Position numbers and translations under genes: made by a program. A DNA stretch of 64,000 nucleotides, taken from NCBI GenBank assembly GCA_039027855.1, contig JBCCJI010000009.1:97426-161425 (forward strand), in the 5' to 3' direction. Below the pieces are notes generated by a model. The model saw only the letters and a program-made list of their open reading frames with translations, was not told where the DNA came from and made no database searches. The DNA is from Thermohalobaculum sp039027855. Lineage in GTDB: Bacteria; Pseudomonadota; Alphaproteobacteria; Rhodobacterales; Rhodobacteraceae. Positions within the stretch are counted from its first letter, which is position 1, and each line of letters opens with the position of its first letter. Shown here in pieces: positions 61,267 through 64,000 of this stretch.

Positions 61267-61895
61267 TGACGCGTCGGGGGGGTGAGACGATGGCCTTGCG
61301 GCAGAGGACACGCGTCAGGGCGCAGAGCGGGGCAAAGGGCGGCGTGGTCGCTCCCGTGGCCCGCTTCCTCCGCGGCGACAGTGGTGCGGCCTCGGTCGAG
61401 TTCATGGTCGTCATTATCCCGTTGCTGACGATCTTCCTCAGCATCGTGGAGCTTGGCTTCTACATGATGCGCTCGGTCATGCTGAGCCGCGGTGTGGATA
61501 TCGCCATGCGCGAGGTACGCCTTGGCACCATGCCGCTCGGTACCGAGGTGACGCAAGACGGCACCGTGCTCATCGGCAAGCCGCTGAAGCGGACGATCTG
61601 CGAGAACTCGTTCTTCCTGCCCGATTGCGAGAATGCGGTGCAGATCGAAATGCGTCCGCTCGGCGCGATCGCAAGCTTCGGTTCGGGGAACACCGACTGC
61701 GTCGACCGCACGCAGCCGGTGAACCCGGTCAACACCTACGACCAGGGCGGTCGTAGCGAGGTGATGTATGTCCGCGTCTGTTTCGTCGTGGACCCACTGT
61801 TCCCGGGCGTCGCCTTCTTCTCGCAGCTGCCGGCGCAGGTCGGGGGCGGCTACGCGATCCTGTCCGAGACCGCGTTCATGAACGAGCCGAGCTGA
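61266..61895 (+). CDS. TadE-like pseudopilin
   Basis: A 209-residue protein. The TadE prepilin-like segment GDSGAASVEFMVVIIPLLTI is at about residues 37-56, with Glu at the +5-like position of the hydrophobic helix, and is followed by SIVELGFYMMRSVMLSRGVD. The remaining 140 residues are extracytoplasmic with six cysteines (for example ICENSFFLPDCENAV). The start overlaps the upstream stop; a Met at 61290 is an alternative. It is part of a three-gene Tad-like operon. Confidence 0.82.
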   Translation: MTRRGGETMALRQRTRVRAQSGAKGGVVAPVARFLRGDSGAASVEFMVVIIPLLTIFLSIVELGFYMMRSVMLSRGVDIAMREVRLGTMPLGTEVTQDGTVLIGKPLKRTICENSFFLPDCENAVQIEMRPLGAIASFGSGNTDCVDRTQPVNPVNTYDQGGRSEVMYVRVCFVVDPLFPGVAFFSQLPAQVGGGYAILSETAFMNEPS

Positions 61896-61908
61896 GGGGG
61901 GCGCCGCC

Positions 61909-62580
61909 ATGTTCCGACCAAGCCGCCGACCCGCTTTCTTCACCGACCGCCGTGGCGCGATCACGATGGAGTTCGCGATCTGGTTCCCGCTGCTTCTGCT
62001 CTGGCTGGTGGCGAGCGCGGTGATCTATGACGCTTACCGTTCGCGGGATGCGGCGATCAAGGCGAGCTACACTGTCTCTGACATCGCGTCCCGGCTGACG
62101 ACGCTGGTCGATAACGATCCAAACGGCGCGGATCTTTCAGATCTGGTCGAACTGCAGCGGCGCATGCTGCCCCGTGGCGGTGACCAGCTGGCCATGCGGC
62201 TGAGCTCGATCCAGTGCACCCGGGTGCTTGGGTGCTTCTCGGATACCAACAACGCGTACGTGCCCGATGTCGCCGATTTCGTGGTGAATTGGTCGGTGGT
62301 GCCCGACCAAGATGAATGGCCGCTCGGTTTCATGCCCCCGGTGCCCATCCAGACCGGGATCGAGCCGGGCAATATTGGTGCGGTGCCGCTTGGCGTGCTG
62401 CCGCCGATGGACCATTTAGACGTGGTGATGATCGTGGACATGTGGGTGCCCTTCACACCCTTCACGACCTTCGCGGGCTTCGGCGCCGATACCTGGGAGT
62501 ATCGCGTGCCCGTCCGCCCCCGCTTCGTGCCCCTGATCGGGCTGACAACGTCTGAGGCCAACGTTTTCATCAATCCCTGA
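61909..62580 (+). CDS. TadE/TadG-like membrane protein
   Basis: A 223-residue protein with a basic N-terminus and the motif RRGAITMEFAIWFPLLLLWL at about residues 14-33, then VASAVIYDAYRSRDAAIKAS. The rest is an extracytoplasmic domain with a Cys pair in IQCTRVLGCF and a Pro/Phe-rich C-terminus. It starts 13 bp after the TadE-like gene. The pilin, secretion ATPase and Tad membrane core genes are not in the window. Confidence 0.78.
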   Translation: MFRPSRRPAFFTDRRGAITMEFAIWFPLLLLWLVASAVIYDAYRSRDAAIKASYTVSDIASRLTTLVDNDPNGADLSDLVELQRRMLPRGGDQLAMRLSSIQCTRVLGCFSDTNNAYVPDVADFVVNWSVVPDQDEWPLGFMPPVPIQTGIEPGNIGAVPLGVLPPMDHLDVVMIVDMWVPFTPFTTFAGFGADTWEYRVPVRPRFVPLIGLTTSEANVFINP

Positions 62581-62653
62581 GCGTGGCGGCTGCCCGGCCG
62601 ATCCGGATCGCTGCTGCCCGTTTGCGCCTCAGCAATAGGCTCTGGCTTGCCCG

Positions 62654-64000
<1,347 letters not shown>

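Overview
The window is 64 kb of high-GC DNA with dense, ATGA/TGATG-coupled operons. Gene content points to an alphaproteobacterium of the Rhodobacteraceae (Roseobacter/Rhodovulum-like). The pointers are a taurine locus of tpa-tauR-xsc type followed by soeABC, a nasT-nasS nitrate-assimilation cluster, two tripartite tricarboxylate transporters (TTT), MttB/dimethylglycine-dehydrogenase genes, Tad-type pseudopilins and a CtrA-like box. No tRNA, rRNA, CRISPR array, integrase or insertion sequence was seen. The placement is inferred from gene families, not from a marker gene.

Layout. 0-1.7 kb: end of a sulfotransferase, a Crp-family regulator, strong hairpins and a 40-codon membrane peptide. 1.7-5.95 kb (-): RND efflux pump with its adaptor. 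6.1-12.7 kb: an acyl-CoA block (class III CoA-transferase, crotonase, hotdog thioesterase, all -), a divergent GntR regulator and TTT system 1 (+). 12.7-15.3 kb (-): GGDEF-EAL protein. 15.5-24.4 kb: cheY (+) facing an operon STAS-cheA-cheW-mcp-cheW-cheR-cheB (-). 24.5-29.2 kb (-): TTT system 2 with a cytoplasmic gamma-glutamyltransferase-like gene. 29.6-40.5 kb (+): tpa, tauR, xsc, a decayed acetate kinase gene, then soeA, an unrecognised gene, soeB and soeC. 40.8-48.1 kb (+): XRE-cupin regulator, FAD/GcvT demethylase, non-pyrrolysine MttB homologue and a second FAD/GcvT demethylase. 48.4-59.3 kb (+): nasT, nasS, a structured leader, nrtA, nrtB, fused nrtC/D, a globin, a NirB-type flavoprotein and nasA. 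59.7-62.6 kb (+): TadG-like and two TadE-like genes. 62.65 kb to the end (-): subtilisin-like protease preceded in frame by a very acidic repeat that runs off the window.

How the genes work together. Tpa deaminates taurine to sulfoacetaldehyde, Xsc cleaves that to acetyl phosphate and sulfite, and SoeABC would oxidise the toxic sulfite at the membrane. The acetate kinase gene next to xsc is frameshifted, so acetyl phosphate must be handled by enzymes encoded elsewhere. The 41-48 kb block looks like N-methyl compound demethylation onto tetrahydrofolate, but no corrinoid protein lies beside MttB. The nas cluster imports nitrate and reduces it to nitrite. NasS/NasT probably control it by antitermination in the nrtA leader, and no nitrite reductase is in the window.

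The most unusual items are: a 43-nt two-hairpin element present twice, inverted, on either side of the demethylase block; an unknown gene translationally coupled between soeA and soeB; a globin lacking the proximal histidine; an ABC fusion with Asn in place of the H-loop His; an EAL domain missing key acidic residues; a crotonase without either catalytic Glu; and the nrtA leader.
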